NCBI GenBank assembly: GCA_016197365.1
Contig: JACPVS010000011.1
Location: 62,001-126,000 of the forward strand
Length of the DNA: 64,000 nt
Source: Mycolicibacterium cosmeticum
GTDB taxonomy: Bacteria; Actinomycetota; Actinomycetes; Mycobacteriales; Mycobacteriaceae
Direction of reading: 5' to 3'
Both the position numbers and the translations under genes were made by a program. Below the pieces are notes generated by a model. That model worked only from the letters and a program-made list of their open reading frames with translations, was not told the DNA's origin and did no database searches. Shown piece after piece: positions 50,551 to 59,116 of the stretch. The stretch's first letter is position 1, and each line of letters starts with the position of its first letter.

Positions 50551-51465
50551 GTGTGGTCGCTCATCGGGGTTCTCACCGAAGCTCCACTGCGATTGCACAT
50601 GCCTGACCAGCGCGTCTGCCTGTGGCGACAGCGATGCGGGATTCCACGCCAGGGCCGTGTAACTCGGCGGCCGGTCTGTTATCGGTACGTAAACGATGCC
50701 CGGGCGGTCGTAGAAACGGGCCACCGACGACGTGGTGAAACTGATGCCCAGACCCCGGGCGATCGACGTCGTCTCCGCCTCGTAGGTGGCCGCGATGGCG
50801 GCGATGGTCGGCGGCCGGTTCCCGCGGACGTCCATCGCCAGCCAGTAGTCCCGCCACGGCCCGGCGGTCAGCGGCGCACACACGATCGGGTCGTCGAGCA
50901 GCTCCGCGATGCCGACCTCGGTGCGTCCGGCCAGCGGGTGATCCCTGGGCAGGCAGGCCACCCAGGATTCGGAATCCAGCACCAGCATCCGGTGATCGGG
51001 CAGATCGACCGGCGGCCTGATCAGCGCGACCTCCGTGGCGCCCGACGCCAGCCCCGCGGTGGGGTCGGCGAAATCGAACTCGATCGGCTCGACGCTGACG
51101 TCTGGGTAGGCGGACTCGAAATGCCGCACGATGCGGAACAGCAGGTCGGCCCCGGTACCGATCAGATAGCCGAGCCGCAGCCGGCCCTGTCGGGTGCCCG
51201 ACAGCGTGACCAGGTTGTCCACCACGGCGTCGACGCCTGCCAGGGCCTGCTGCACCTGCGGCAGCCAGGCCGCGCCGAGGTCGGTCAACGCAACCTCCCG
51301 GGTGTTGCGGTGGAACAGCACCACCCCGAAGGCCTGCTCCAGCTGCTTGATCGCGGTGGACAGGGCGGGCTGTGTGATGAACAGCCGTTCGGCGGCGCGG
51401 CGGTAGTTCAGCTCCACGCCGAGGACGGCGAAGTAGCGCAGCTGCCGCAGCGTCACGTCAGACAC
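50548..51465 (-). CDS. LysR-family transcriptional regulator
   Basis: 305 residues. Typical winged helix ([30 protein letters not shown]) and a LysR substrate-binding domain with [16 protein letters not shown] start inside the end of the xylulokinase gene. A perfect LysR-type palindrome follows its stop, so it most likely activates the downstream amine-utilisation genes. Confidence 0.92.
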   Translation of the reverse strand: MSDVTLRQLRYFAVLGVELNYRRAAERLFITQPALSTAIKQLEQAFGVVLFHRNTREVALTDLGAAWLPQVQQALAGVDAVVDNLVTLSGTRQGRLRLGYLIGTGADLLFRIVRHFESAYPDVSVEPIEFDFADPTAGLASGATEVALIRPPVDLPDHRMLVLDSESWVACLPRDHPLAGRTEVGIAELLDDPIVCAPLTAGPWRDYWLAMDVRGNRPPTIAAIAATYEAETTSIARGLGISFTTSSVARFYDRPGIVYVPITDRPPSYTALAWNPASLSPQADALVRHVQSQWSFGENPDERPH

Positions 51466-52852
51466 GGCAGCCCTCGGTGAGGTCTCTGACCTCGGCGTAA
51501 CGGGCCCGCACCGCGGGTACGGGGGCTCCCTGGTACCGGCGGGCGGGTGGCGGGGTCCAGTCCGGCAGCGCGCCCGTCAGCGCCCACGCGGCTTGGCGCG
51601 CCGCGCCGAGCGCGACGTATTCGGCCGGGTCCGGCACCTGCACGGGGACACCGAAGACGGTGGGTGCGATCTCGCGCAGCGCCTCCGACTTGGCTCCGCC
51701 GCCGATCAGCAGCACCCGCCGGGCCGGCACGCCCAGATCGGTGAGGTGATCCAGGCCGTCGGCCAGCGCGCACAGCAGCCCTTCGACGGCGGCGCGAGCG
51801 AAGTTCGCGGCGGTGGCATTGCCCACCCGCAGGCCGTGCACCGCGCCGGTCGCGTCGGGCCGGTTCGGTGTCCGCTCGCCTTCCAGGTAGGGCACCATCA
51901 CCAGACCCTCGCTGCCCGCCGGGGCCGAGCAGGCCAGCCGGGAGAGCTCACCGTGGTCGACGCGCAGCAGGGCAGCCGCGGCGTCGAGCACGCGTGCCCC
52001 GTTCAGGGTGCACACCAGGGGAAGGTGCTGCCCGGTCCCGTCGGCGAAGCCCGCGACGAAGCCCTCACCGTCGCGGGCCGGCGTCGCCACACTTGCCGAG
52101 ACGACGCCCGACGTGCCGATCGAGATGATCACGTCGCCCTCGCGCGCACCCAAACCCAGTGCGGCGGCGGCATTGTCGCCCAGGCCGGCGCCGAAAACCC
52201 GGTCCCTCGACACCGCGGCAGCCCCTGGGGCCAGCACCCGCGGCAGCGCCGGCCGGCGGCCACGCAACGCGAGGTGCAGCAGGTCGGTGCGATAGGCGTC
52301 GGTCACGGCGTCGAAATAGCCGGTGCCGCTGGCGTCGCTGCGATCGGTCACCAGCTCGCCGGCCCCGATGTCCCCGCCGCGCAGCCGCCAGCTCAGCCAG
52401 TCGTGGGGCAGGCAGACCGTGGCGGTCCGGTCGGCCGCGGCCGGTTCGTGGTCCGCGAGCCAGCGCAGTTTGGACACCGTGATGGCCGCCAGTGGCACCA
52501 CACCGACCGCGTCGGCCCAGGCACGCGCGCCGCCGAAGTCGCTCACCAGATCCGCGGCCGCCTGCGCCGACCGGGTGTCGTTCCACAGCAGCGCGGGGCG
52601 CACCACCTGGCCGCGCTCATCCAGGCACACCATGCCGTGCTGCTGCGCACTGACCGACACCGCGGCGACGTCGTCGAGGCCGCCGGCCTGCGCTGTCGCC
52701 GTGGCTGCCGCCAATTCCCATGCAGTGGGGTCTATTTCGGTGCCATTGGGATGACGAGCCCGGCCCTGCCGCACGACGGCACCGGTCTCCGCGTCGCAGA
52801 CGAGCACCTTGCAGGACTGCGTGGAGGAGTCGATTCCCGCGACGAGGGCCAT
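51458..52852 (-). CDS. xylB: Xylulokinase-like FGGY sugar kinase
   Basis: 464 residues. FGGY family: [12 protein letters not shown] phosphate motif, Q-Q-H-G-M-V-C-L-D (xylulokinase-specific M-H-G-like segment), W-N-D-T-R-S, and the C-terminal [13 protein letters not shown]-dependent phosphorylation of D-xylulose is the best guess; other pentuloses are possible. No isomerase or sugar transporter is nearby. It lies upstream of lysR in the same direction and overlaps it by 8 bases. Confidence 0.88.
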   Translation of the reverse strand: MALVAGIDSSTQSCKVLVCDAETGAVVRQGRARHPNGTEIDPTAWELAAATATAQAGGLDDVAAVSVSAQQHGMVCLDERGQVVRPALLWNDTRSAQAAADLVSDFGGARAWADAVGVVPLAAITVSKLRWLADHEPAAADRTATVCLPHDWLSWRLRGGDIGAGELVTDRSDASGTGYFDAVTDAYRTDLLHLALRGRRPALPRVLAPGAAAVSRDRVFGAGLGDNAAAALGLGAREGDVIISIGTSGVVSASVATPARDGEGFVAGFADGTGQHLPLVCTLNGARVLDAAAALLRVDHGELSRLACSAPAGSEGLVMVPYLEGERTPNRPDATGAVHGLRVGNATAANFARAAVEGLLCALADGLDHLTDLGVPARRVLLIGGGAKSEALREIAPTVFGVPVQVPDPAEYVALGAARQAAWALTGALPDWTPPPARRYQGAPVPAVRARYAEVRDLTEGCRV

Positions 52853-52864
52853 GGGAAGCAGACC

Positions 52865-53266
52865 CTAGCCGAACTCCGGGACCGGGTCACCGTTCCGGTA
52901 GGCCTCGATGATGGCCAGCTGCTCGAACAGCTGACCGTGGGTGAAGGGGTGCTGCTGGGCGGTGCCCACCAGCACCACCCGCACGATCGTGCCGTCCTCG
53001 GTGGCGTCCAGCCACAGCGAGGTCACCGGCAGTCCGTCGGCGACCTCGGCTCCGGACGGTTCGAAGAACCACACCGCAAAGTCGTCGTTGGATTCTTCCT
53101 CGTCAAAGATCCAGCCGCGCGCGGTGATTCGCTCGTCGAACTCGGCCAGGTCCGCGACGACGGCGTCCTCGATCTCGGACAGCTGCTCGAACGCGGCCGT
53201 GGAGATACGGTTCGCGGTCTGACGCTTCTTGCGCCGGGCCTTCTTCTGATCGGAGCCGCGGGACAC
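52865..53266 (-). CDS. Conserved mycobacterial hypothetical protein
   Basis: 133 residues with GTG start at 53266. Very basic first 20 residues (K-K-A-R-R-K-K-R-Q), then an acidic alpha/beta body with W-I-F-D-E-E-E-S-N-D-D-F-A-V-W-F-F-E-P and a strand-rich L-P-V-T-S-L-W-L-D-A-T-E-D-G. No membrane segment or catalytic motif. The basic tail might bind nucleic acid. It follows metZ by three bases and ends the purT-metZ operon. Confidence 0.75.
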   Translation of the reverse strand: MSRGSDQKKARRKKRQTANRISTAAFEQLSEIEDAVVADLAEFDERITARGWIFDEEESNDDFAVWFFEPSGAEVADGLPVTSLWLDATEDGTIVRVVLVGTAQQHPFTHGQLFEQLAIIEAYRNGDPVPEFG

Positions 53267-53269
53267 GCC

Positions 53270-54493
53270 TCAGCCCAGCGCCCGGTCCAGATCGGCGATC
53301 AGGTCCTCGGTGCCTTCCAGACCGACCGAGATGCGCACCACCCCGTCGCCGAGGCCGATCGCGGCCCGGCCTTCGGGGCCCATCGCGCGGTGCGTGGTGG
53401 TGGCCGGGTGCGTGATCAGCGATTTGGCGTCGCCCAGGTTGTTGGAGATGTCGACGACCTGAAGTTTGTCGAGCACCTCGAACGCGCGGTCCTTCGCAGA
53501 TCCATTTTTTCCAGCGGAAAGCTCGAAAGTGACCACCGTGCCGCCGCCGCGCATCTGCCGCTTCGCCAGGTCGAACTGCGGATGTGATTCCAGGAACGGG
53601 TATTTCACCCAGTTCACCCCGGCCTGGCCCTCCAGGAACTCGGCGATACGCTGCGCGGACCGGTTCGAGTAGTCCACCCGGACAGCCAGCGTCTCAAGGC
53701 CTTTGAGCAGTGTCCAGGCGTTGAAGGCACTGATCGCCGGGCCGGTGTGGCGCATCAGCTTCTGCACCGGCCCGTCGATGTATTCCTTGTCGCCCAGGAT
53801 CGCACCGCCGAGCACCCGGCCCTGGCCGTCGATGTGCTTGGTGCCCGAGTAGACCACCACGTCGGCACCCAGGGGCAGGCCCTGCTGCAGCAGCGGGGTG
53901 GCGAAGACGTTGTCCAGCACCACCTTTGCGCCGGCGGCGTGGGCCATTTCGGAGACCGCGGCGATGTCGACCAGCGACTGCATCGGGTTGGACGGCGTCT
54001 CGAAGAACACGGCCTGAGTGGGCTTGCTCAGCGCCTCTTCCCACTGGGCCAGGTCTTCGCCGTCGACGAACACCGTCTCCACACCCCAGCGCGGCAGGAT
54101 CTCGTTGCACACCACGAAACAGGATCCGAACAGGCTGCGGGCGGCCACCAGCCGGTCCCCCGCGCCGAGCAGAGCGCCGAGCGCGGTGAACACCGCGGCC
54201 ATCCCGGTGGCGGTGGCGAAGGCGGCCGGGGCGTCCTCGATCAGCCGCAACCGCTCCTCGAACATCGAGATGGTGGGGTTGCCGTAGCGGGAGTAGACGT
54301 ACCGGTCGATCTCCCCGGTGAACGACTTCTCGGCATCCGCGGCGGACTCGTAGACGTAGCCCGAGGTGAGGTAGAGCGCCTCGGAGGTCTCCTCGAAACC
54401 CGACCTCAGCAGCCCGCCGCGCACACCGATGGTGGCCTGGCTGACGCCGTCGGGCAAAGGCGCCGGGATGCGAACAGAGGGAACTTCACTCAT
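53270..54493 (-). CDS. metZ: O-succinylhomoserine sulfhydrylase MetZ
   Basis: 407 residues from ATG 54493. Cys/Met metabolism PLP enzyme forming homocysteine from O-succinylhomoserine (or the acetyl ester in mycobacteria) and sulfide. PLP lysine in Y-S-G-T-K-H-I-D-G-Q-G-R-V, with Y-S-R-Y-G-N-P-T and E-T-P-S-N-P. ATGA overlap with the rhodanese gene suggests sulfur is delivered by the neighbour. Ortholog of Rv0391. Confidence 0.95.
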   Translation of the reverse strand: MSEVPSVRIPAPLPDGVSQATIGVRGGLLRSGFEETSEALYLTSGYVYESAADAEKSFTGEIDRYVYSRYGNPTISMFEERLRLIEDAPAAFATATGMAAVFTALGALLGAGDRLVAARSLFGSCFVVCNEILPRWGVETVFVDGEDLAQWEEALSKPTQAVFFETPSNPMQSLVDIAAVSEMAHAAGAKVVLDNVFATPLLQQGLPLGADVVVYSGTKHIDGQGRVLGGAILGDKEYIDGPVQKLMRHTGPAISAFNAWTLLKGLETLAVRVDYSNRSAQRIAEFLEGQAGVNWVKYPFLESHPQFDLAKRQMRGGGTVVTFELSAGKNGSAKDRAFEVLDKLQVVDISNNLGDAKSLITHPATTTHRAMGPEGRAAIGLGDGVVRISVGLEGTEDLIADLDRALG

Positions 54494-54906
54494 GACTGGC
54501 TCCAGGGCAATCCGACGGCCTTCCATCCCGTACCGCCCCGATGGCGGTTCTCGTCGAGGTTGCCCTCGAATCCGTCGAGCACGTTGTAGGACGGGGCGAG
54601 GCCGGCTTCGGTCGCGGCGATGGCCGCGCCGATGGACCGGTTGCCGGACCGGCACAGGAACACCACCGGGCGGTCGGCGGTGACGCCGGCCGCGGTCAGG
54701 TCCGCCACGAATCCGTCGTTGTGCGCACCGTTACTGGTGGTCCACTCGACGTAGATCACGTCCCGGCGCAACTCGCTCAGATCCGGCACTCCGACGAATC
54801 GCCACTCCGCCTCGGTACGACAGTCGACCAGGACGGCACTGGGATCGTCGGCGAGAAGCTTCCAGGCTTCCTCGGGCGTGATGTCTCCGGCGTAGGGTGT
54901 GGACAC
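54490..54906 (-). CDS. Single-domain rhodanese, Rv0390-like
   Basis: 138 residues. Persulfide-carrying Cys in V-F-L-C-R-S-G-N-R-S, preceded by V-L-V-D-C-R-T-E-A-E-W. Sulfurtransferase role alongside MetZ. GTG 54906 has TACGGT seven bases upstream, and the spacer AGGAGAG could also serve as RBS, so it may be transcribed on its own as well as from purT. Confidence 0.92.
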   Translation of the reverse strand: MSTPYAGDITPEEAWKLLADDPSAVLVDCRTEAEWRFVGVPDLSELRRDVIYVEWTTSNGAHNDGFVADLTAAGVTADRPVVFLCRSGNRSIGAAIAATEAGLAPSYNVLDGFEGNLDENRHRGGTGWKAVGLPWSQS

Positions 54907-54960
54907 CTCTCCTACCGTAGTAGCGGGCGCCGGGCGAGGGCGACAAGGGTGAGCGCTGGG

Positions 54961-55398
54961 TCAGCTCGGAGTCGCCGAGCAGACCTTCCACATCCCGCCC
55001 TCGCGGACCAGCGTCAGATCGGCGCCGACCTTCGCGTCCGGCGCGTTGTTGAAGTGGTAGGTCGCCTTGGCGGTGCCACGATCGCCGTCCACCACCACAT
55101 TGCCGACCCCGTCGACGTACCGTTCACCGCGCTTCGCCGCCGAATCACGTTGGCGGGCAAGGACGTCGTCCTTCTTGCCCTGCTGCTCCCTACAGGTGTA
55201 CTTCACGAAGTCTTCGTAGTTGTGGCCCTGCAGGGCCGCATTCTGACCGGATACGGCATTACCGATCTGTTCGGGATCGCCGCCGTCGGAGTGCCGGTTC
55301 AGCACAAAAATCGCGGTGATCACAAGGACGATGATGACCAGCGCACCCAGGAAAGGCGCCGGGGTCGGGCGGTCCCGCGGTTCGTCCTGCTCGCTCAC
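54961..55398 (-). CDS. Membrane-anchored protein with a small exported domain (DUF4878-like)
   Basis: 145 residues. One signal-anchor helix (about 17-33) followed by an exported domain of about 105 residues resembling the NTF2-like DUF4878 group: helix around Y-E-D-F-V-K-Y-T-C-R-E-Q, paired strands G-N-V-V-V-D-G-D-R-G-T-A-K-A-T-Y, and W-K-V-C-S near the end; the two Cys may form a disulfide. GTGA overlap with purT. Function unknown. Confidence 0.8.
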   Translation of the reverse strand: MSEQDEPRDRPTPAPFLGALVIIVLVITAIFVLNRHSDGGDPEQIGNAVSGQNAALQGHNYEDFVKYTCREQQGKKDDVLARQRDSAAKRGERYVDGVGNVVVDGDRGTAKATYHFNNAPDAKVGADLTLVREGGMWKVCSATPS

Positions 55399-56612
55399 GA
55401 CTGCCAGAGTTTACGCAGCACCATCGAGGTGCGCTGCGCACGGTCCCGGGCCACCGTCACGTCGGACGCGGTGGCCAGGGTGGCGCCCAGCCGGTACCGG
55501 CCGTCGGACTCGTCGAGACGGTCGAAGAGGCGTACGTCGCTCTCGGCGACGGCCAGCGCCTCGGCGAGGACGGCCAGCACCGCCGACTGATCCGGGGAGT
55601 TCACCTTGTCGGTGGCCGACTCGGCTCCGCCGTAGGCCACCTCGGCCGCGCCGGGCGACACCATGATGGTGTCCACCGACAGGCCGAGCACCGCGCGGGC
55701 GTGCAGTTCGAATTCCGACAGCCGCTGGGTGCGCACGGTGAGCAGTCCGGTGTCGTCCGGCCGGGGCCGCACGGTGGAGAAGTAGACCTCGTCGCCGCGG
55801 ACCAACAACTCCACGGCGAACACCCCGCGCCCGCCCAGCGAGTTCACGATGCGGGCCGCGATCGACTTGGCCGCGTCCAGCGCGGCGGGCGACAACCGGT
55901 GCGGTTGCCAGGTGGCCAGGGTGCCGTCCTCGCCGAGGCGGTGCCCGATGGCCTCACAGAAATGGACGACCGGCCCCGTCGGCCCGGTGGTACGGACCGT
56001 CAGCAGCGTCACCTCGTCGTCGACGTCGACGACGGTCTCGGCCATCACCCGGTTGTGGGTGGTGTGGCCTGCGGCCACCGCGCGCTTCCAGGCCGGTTCG
56101 ACATCTTCTGGGCGCAGCAGCACCGACACCCCGTCCCCGGCAGCACCCTGCACCGGCGTGACGGTGAGCGGGAAACCCGCATGCTCGGCGACCGTCGCCA
56201 GTTCCGCTGCCGACCCGGCAAACCAGAACGGCGCGGTCGGCAGACCGAGTTCGTCGGCGGCCAGCCGGCGCAGGCCCTCGCGGTCCACGCTCAGGCGGGT
56301 GGCGCCGGGCGTGGGGAACACCTCGATGGATTCGCCCAGCGCGGCCAGCACATCGGTGGCGACAACACCCGATTCGACCACTACGAAATGCGGCCGCTCC
56401 TTGTCGATCACCGCGGTCAGCGCCTCGCGATCGTTCATCTTGACGACGACGGCGCGGTCGGCGACCCGGTGTGCGGGCGCGTCCGCGTACCTGTCGACGG
56501 CGACCACCGAGGCGCCCAGGCGCTGAAAGGCCAGGGCCAGTTCGCGACTCGTCTCACCGGAACCGAGCAGCATCACGACAGGAGTCGGGGTGTTCTTCAC
56601 GTCCTCAGTCAT
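55395..56612 (-). CDS. purT: Formate-dependent phosphoribosylglycinamide formyltransferase PurT
   Basis: 405 residues from ATG 56612. ATP-grasp enzyme making formyl-GAR from GAR, formate and ATP in purine synthesis. N-terminal L-L-G-S-G-E, V-D-R-Y-A-D-A-P-A, then the ATP-grasp body with G-G-R-G-V-F-A-V-E-L-L-V and S-T-V-R-P-R-P-D-D-T-G. V-Q-G-A-A-G-D-G-V-S-V replaces the usual K-P-V-x-S-S-S-G-K-G loop of E. coli PurT, a feature to check. Ortholog of Rv0389. Confidence 0.92.
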   Translation of the reverse strand: MTEDVKNTPTPVVMLLGSGETSRELALAFQRLGASVVAVDRYADAPAHRVADRAVVVKMNDREALTAVIDKERPHFVVVESGVVATDVLAALGESIEVFPTPGATRLSVDREGLRRLAADELGLPTAPFWFAGSAAELATVAEHAGFPLTVTPVQGAAGDGVSVLLRPEDVEPAWKRAVAAGHTTHNRVMAETVVDVDDEVTLLTVRTTGPTGPVVHFCEAIGHRLGEDGTLATWQPHRLSPAALDAAKSIAARIVNSLGGRGVFAVELLVRGDEVYFSTVRPRPDDTGLLTVRTQRLSEFELHARAVLGLSVDTIMVSPGAAEVAYGGAESATDKVNSPDQSAVLAVLAEALAVAESDVRLFDRLDESDGRYRLGATLATASDVTVARDRAQRTSMVLRKLWQS

Positions 56613-56635
56613 TACCAGCCCAGCCTGCCAGATCG

Positions 56636-56965
56636 TCAGCCCAGCCGGATGTCGACATAGCACCAACGCCAGGATTCGCCCGGCTCGGCCGAGCGCATGA
56701 CCGCGTGACCGGTCTGGTGGAAGTGCGCCGAGGCATGCTGCAGGGGGCTGGAATCACAGCAGCCGACATGACCACAGGTCAGACACATCCGCAGATGCGC
56801 CCAGGCGTGCTCACCGTCGGCTTCGCATTCCTGGCAGCGGCCCGGGGTGCTGGGTTCGGGCTCTACGATCTCCAGCGCGTCCTGAAGATGTTCACACAAG
56901 TTGGTGGCCGGGGCTCCCGAGGTCGTGGGGGTGCCCGCCTCGCGCCGACGTGATCTCTTCAGCAT
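56636..56965 (-). CDS. UBP-type zinc finger protein
   Basis: 109 residues from ATG 56965. After a basic N-terminus, a zf-UBP domain: C-E-H, C-Q-E-C, C-L-T-C-G-H-V-G-C-C, H-A-S-A-H-F-H-Q-T-G-H, W-R-W-C-Y. In mycobacteria this domain is often fused to the C-terminus of a Na+/H+ antiporter (as in Rv2287); here it stands alone, divergent from the antiporter gene 56 bases away. Possible regulatory partner of it. Confidence 0.88.
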   Translation of the reverse strand: MLKRSRRREAGTPTTSGAPATNLCEHLQDALEIVEPEPSTPGRCQECEADGEHAWAHLRMCLTCGHVGCCDSSPLQHASAHFHQTGHAVMRSAEPGESWRWCYVDIRLG

Positions 56966-57021
56966 ATTGATCAAGGATACGGACGGGCGGGCACGCGCAC
57001 CGTCCGGCAGAGGGGGCGTTC

Positions 57022-58617
57022 ATGGAGGGCACACTGCTGGCGGTGCTGGCGGCCGCGGTGCTGCTGGCGGGCGTCAGCCGGCGCTTCGACGTGTCGGCAC
57101 CCCTGGCCCTGGTCGTGGCCGGACTCGCGGCCAGCGCCATCCCGGGCTTCGGCTCTGTCGAGCTGGACCCGGAGCTGGTACTCAACGTGATCCTGCCGCC
57201 GCTGCTGTGGTCGGCGGGCCTGGAGAGCAGCTACGTCACCATGCGCCAGCACATCCGGCCGATCGGACTTCTCGCGGTGGGACTGCCGCTGGCGACGACG
57301 CTGGCCGTCGGATTCGTCGCCTTCCACACCGTGCCGGAGCTGACCGTCGCGGCGGCGCTGACCCTCGGCGCCATCGTGGCGCCCCCCGACGCGGTGTCGG
57401 CGACGGCCGTCGGCCGCCGCCTCAGGCTGCCCCGCCAGATCATGACGCTGCTCGGCGGGGAGAGCCTGCTCAACGACGCGACGGCGCTGACCGCGTACAA
57501 GGTGGCCCTGGCGGCGGCCATCGGGGCGACGGCGACCTGGGGTTCAGGGCTGGCCACCTTCGGGTTGGCGGTGGCCGGCGGCCTGGTGGTCGGCCTGGCC
57601 GTGGGCTGGCTGATCGCCTTCATCCGGCACCGGCTGGACGATCCCATGGTCGAGAGCGCCATCGGGCTCATCGCGCCGTTCGTCATCTACCTGCTGGCCG
57701 AGGAGATCCACGGATCCGGTGTGCTGGCGGTCGTGGTCGCGGCGCTCATCCTCGGGCAGCGGTCCACCGAGGCCGGTTACGCCACCCGACTGCAGGACGA
57801 CGCGGTGTGGAAAGCGTTGCAGCTCATCCTCGAATCCTTTGCCTTCCTGCTCATCGGGCTGCAGCTGCCCGAGGTGGTGCACGAGCTCACCGGCATCTCG
57901 TTCGTGACGATCGCGGTGTCGTCCATCTCGGTGCTGGCGACGGTGATCCTCGTGCGCATCGTCTGGGTGTTCGCCTTCGCCTACACCCCGCGGCTGCTGT
58001 TCAAGCGGGTCCGGGAGAACGAGCCGCGCCCCGGCCCCGCCGAGGTGTTCGTGCTGGCGTGGGCGGGCATGCGCGGGGTGGTTTCGCTGGCGGCGGCATT
58101 CGGTGTGCCGCTCACCACGTTGAGCGGTGAGCACTTCCCCGGCCGCCCGCAGCTGGTGTTCCTCACCTTCGTGGTGGTGGTCGGCACCTTGTTGCTCCAT
58201 GGCCTGACGCTGCCCTGGGTGATCCGGCACTTCTGCGTGCGCGGCGACGACGAACAGCAGGACGCGCTGGCCGAGGCCGCCGCTCAGGACAAGGCGGGCC
58301 GGGCGGCCGCCGACCGGCTCGACGAACTGCTCGCCGAACAGCGGGCCGAGGGCAACGCCATGCGTGACGGCGCCGCGGCGGTGCTGCACAAATGGAACAC
58401 CGCACGGCGCAACTCGGCGTGGGAACGGTTGGGCCGCAGCGAGGAAGAACTCGGCGAGAGTCCGGCCTCGGCGTTCCGCCGGTTACGGCTGGAGATGCTG
58501 GCCGCCGAGCGCGCGACGTTCATCGCCGAACGCGACGCGGGCAATATCGACGACGAGGTGCTGCGGTCGGTGTTGCGCGGCCTCGACCTGGAAGAGGCGA
58601 CGCTCAATCGGCGATGA
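57022..58617 (+). CDS. Na+/H+ antiporter, CPA1 (NhaP/YjcE) family
   Basis: 531 residues, 12-13 helices in the first 400 residues. Cation-site helix G-A-I-V-A-P-P-D-A-V-S-A-T-A-V and L-L-G-G-E-S-L-L-N-D-A-T-A-L, with W-A-G-M-R-G-V-V-S-L-A-A-A near the end of the membrane part, the family's conserved motif. The C-terminal about 130 residues are a charged cytoplasmic coil. It lacks the UBP tail found in relatives, which is the separate divergent gene here. Ends overlapping the MarR gene by 14 bases. Confidence 0.92.
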   Translation: MEGTLLAVLAAAVLLAGVSRRFDVSAPLALVVAGLAASAIPGFGSVELDPELVLNVILPPLLWSAGLESSYVTMRQHIRPIGLLAVGLPLATTLAVGFVAFHTVPELTVAAALTLGAIVAPPDAVSATAVGRRLRLPRQIMTLLGGESLLNDATALTAYKVALAAAIGATATWGSGLATFGLAVAGGLVVGLAVGWLIAFIRHRLDDPMVESAIGLIAPFVIYLLAEEIHGSGVLAVVVAALILGQRSTEAGYATRLQDDAVWKALQLILESFAFLLIGLQLPEVVHELTGISFVTIAVSSISVLATVILVRIVWVFAFAYTPRLLFKRVRENEPRPGPAEVFVLAWAGMRGVVSLAAAFGVPLTTLSGEHFPGRPQLVFLTFVVVVGTLLLHGLTLPWVIRHFCVRGDDEQQDALAEAAAQDKAGRAAADRLDELLAEQRAEGNAMRDGAAAVLHKWNTARRNSAWERLGRSEEELGESPASAFRRLRLEMLAAERATFIAERDAGNIDDEVLRSVLRGLDLEEATLNRR

Positions 58618-59065
58618 ACTGCTGCATCGCGCCGGTCAGTGCGGTGAAGACGCGGTGCGCCGCCTCGAGGTCGGCGTCGGGCAGGCCGGCCAGCGCCTGT
58701 GAGCTGATCTGCGCCAGCGGGGTGAAGAATTTCCTGGCCACGGTCAGCCCGTGCTCGTCGTAACGCAGGATGACCTTGCGGCGGTCGGCCGGGTCGGTGT
58801 CGCGGCGAAGGTGCCCCGACGCGATCATCCGCTCCACCAGGTAGGTGATGGCAGCCCCTGAGGTGCCCATCAGCTTGCGCAGTTCACCCGCGGTCAGCGG
58901 GGTTCCGGCCGACTCGGCGACCATGATGTGCAGCAGAGCCCGAAAGTCATTGGCGCCCACGTTGTTCTGACCTGCGAAGGTCCTGCCGATCTGCTCGGAC
59001 TCCGCCGTCAGCGCCCGCACGTCCACGGAGATCTGCGCCTCCAGTGAGGCACGGTCGGGCTGCAT
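58604..59065 (-). CDS. MarR-family transcriptional regulator
   Basis: 153 residues from ATG 59065. MarR winged helix: L-T-A-G-E-L-R-K-L-M-G-T-S-G-A-A-I-T-Y-L-V-E-R-M and wing D-T-D-P-A-D-R-R-K-V-I-L. TATGAT six bases before the ATG points to a leaderless mRNA. Divergent from the MMPL gene with a 51-base AT-rich gap, so it should repress both. Confidence 0.92.
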   Translation of the reverse strand: MQPDRASLEAQISVDVRALTAESEQIGRTFAGQNNVGANDFRALLHIMVAESAGTPLTAGELRKLMGTSGAAITYLVERMIASGHLRRDTDPADRRKVILRYDEHGLTVARKFFTPLAQISSQALAGLPDADLEAAHRVFTALTGAMQQFIAD

Positions 59066-59116
59066 GCCGACATCATACAGTTGATTAACATTTAAGTTTC
59101 TGAAATATTTATCGGT
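59066..59116. promoter_or_regulatory. AT-rich divergent control region of marR and MMPL
   Basis: The 51-base gap is markedly AT-rich (59077-59110 especially). It contains the marR -10 TATGAT (59077-59072, minus strand) and TTGATTAA (59083-59090) followed by ATTTAAG, an imperfect palindrome fitting a MarR site. No clear RBS precedes the MMPL ATG at 59117. Confidence 0.55.

Noticed and set aside
51593..53587. 664-codon plus-strand frame across xylB and metZ
   Set aside because: Runs antisense through three recognisable genes, so not a gene.
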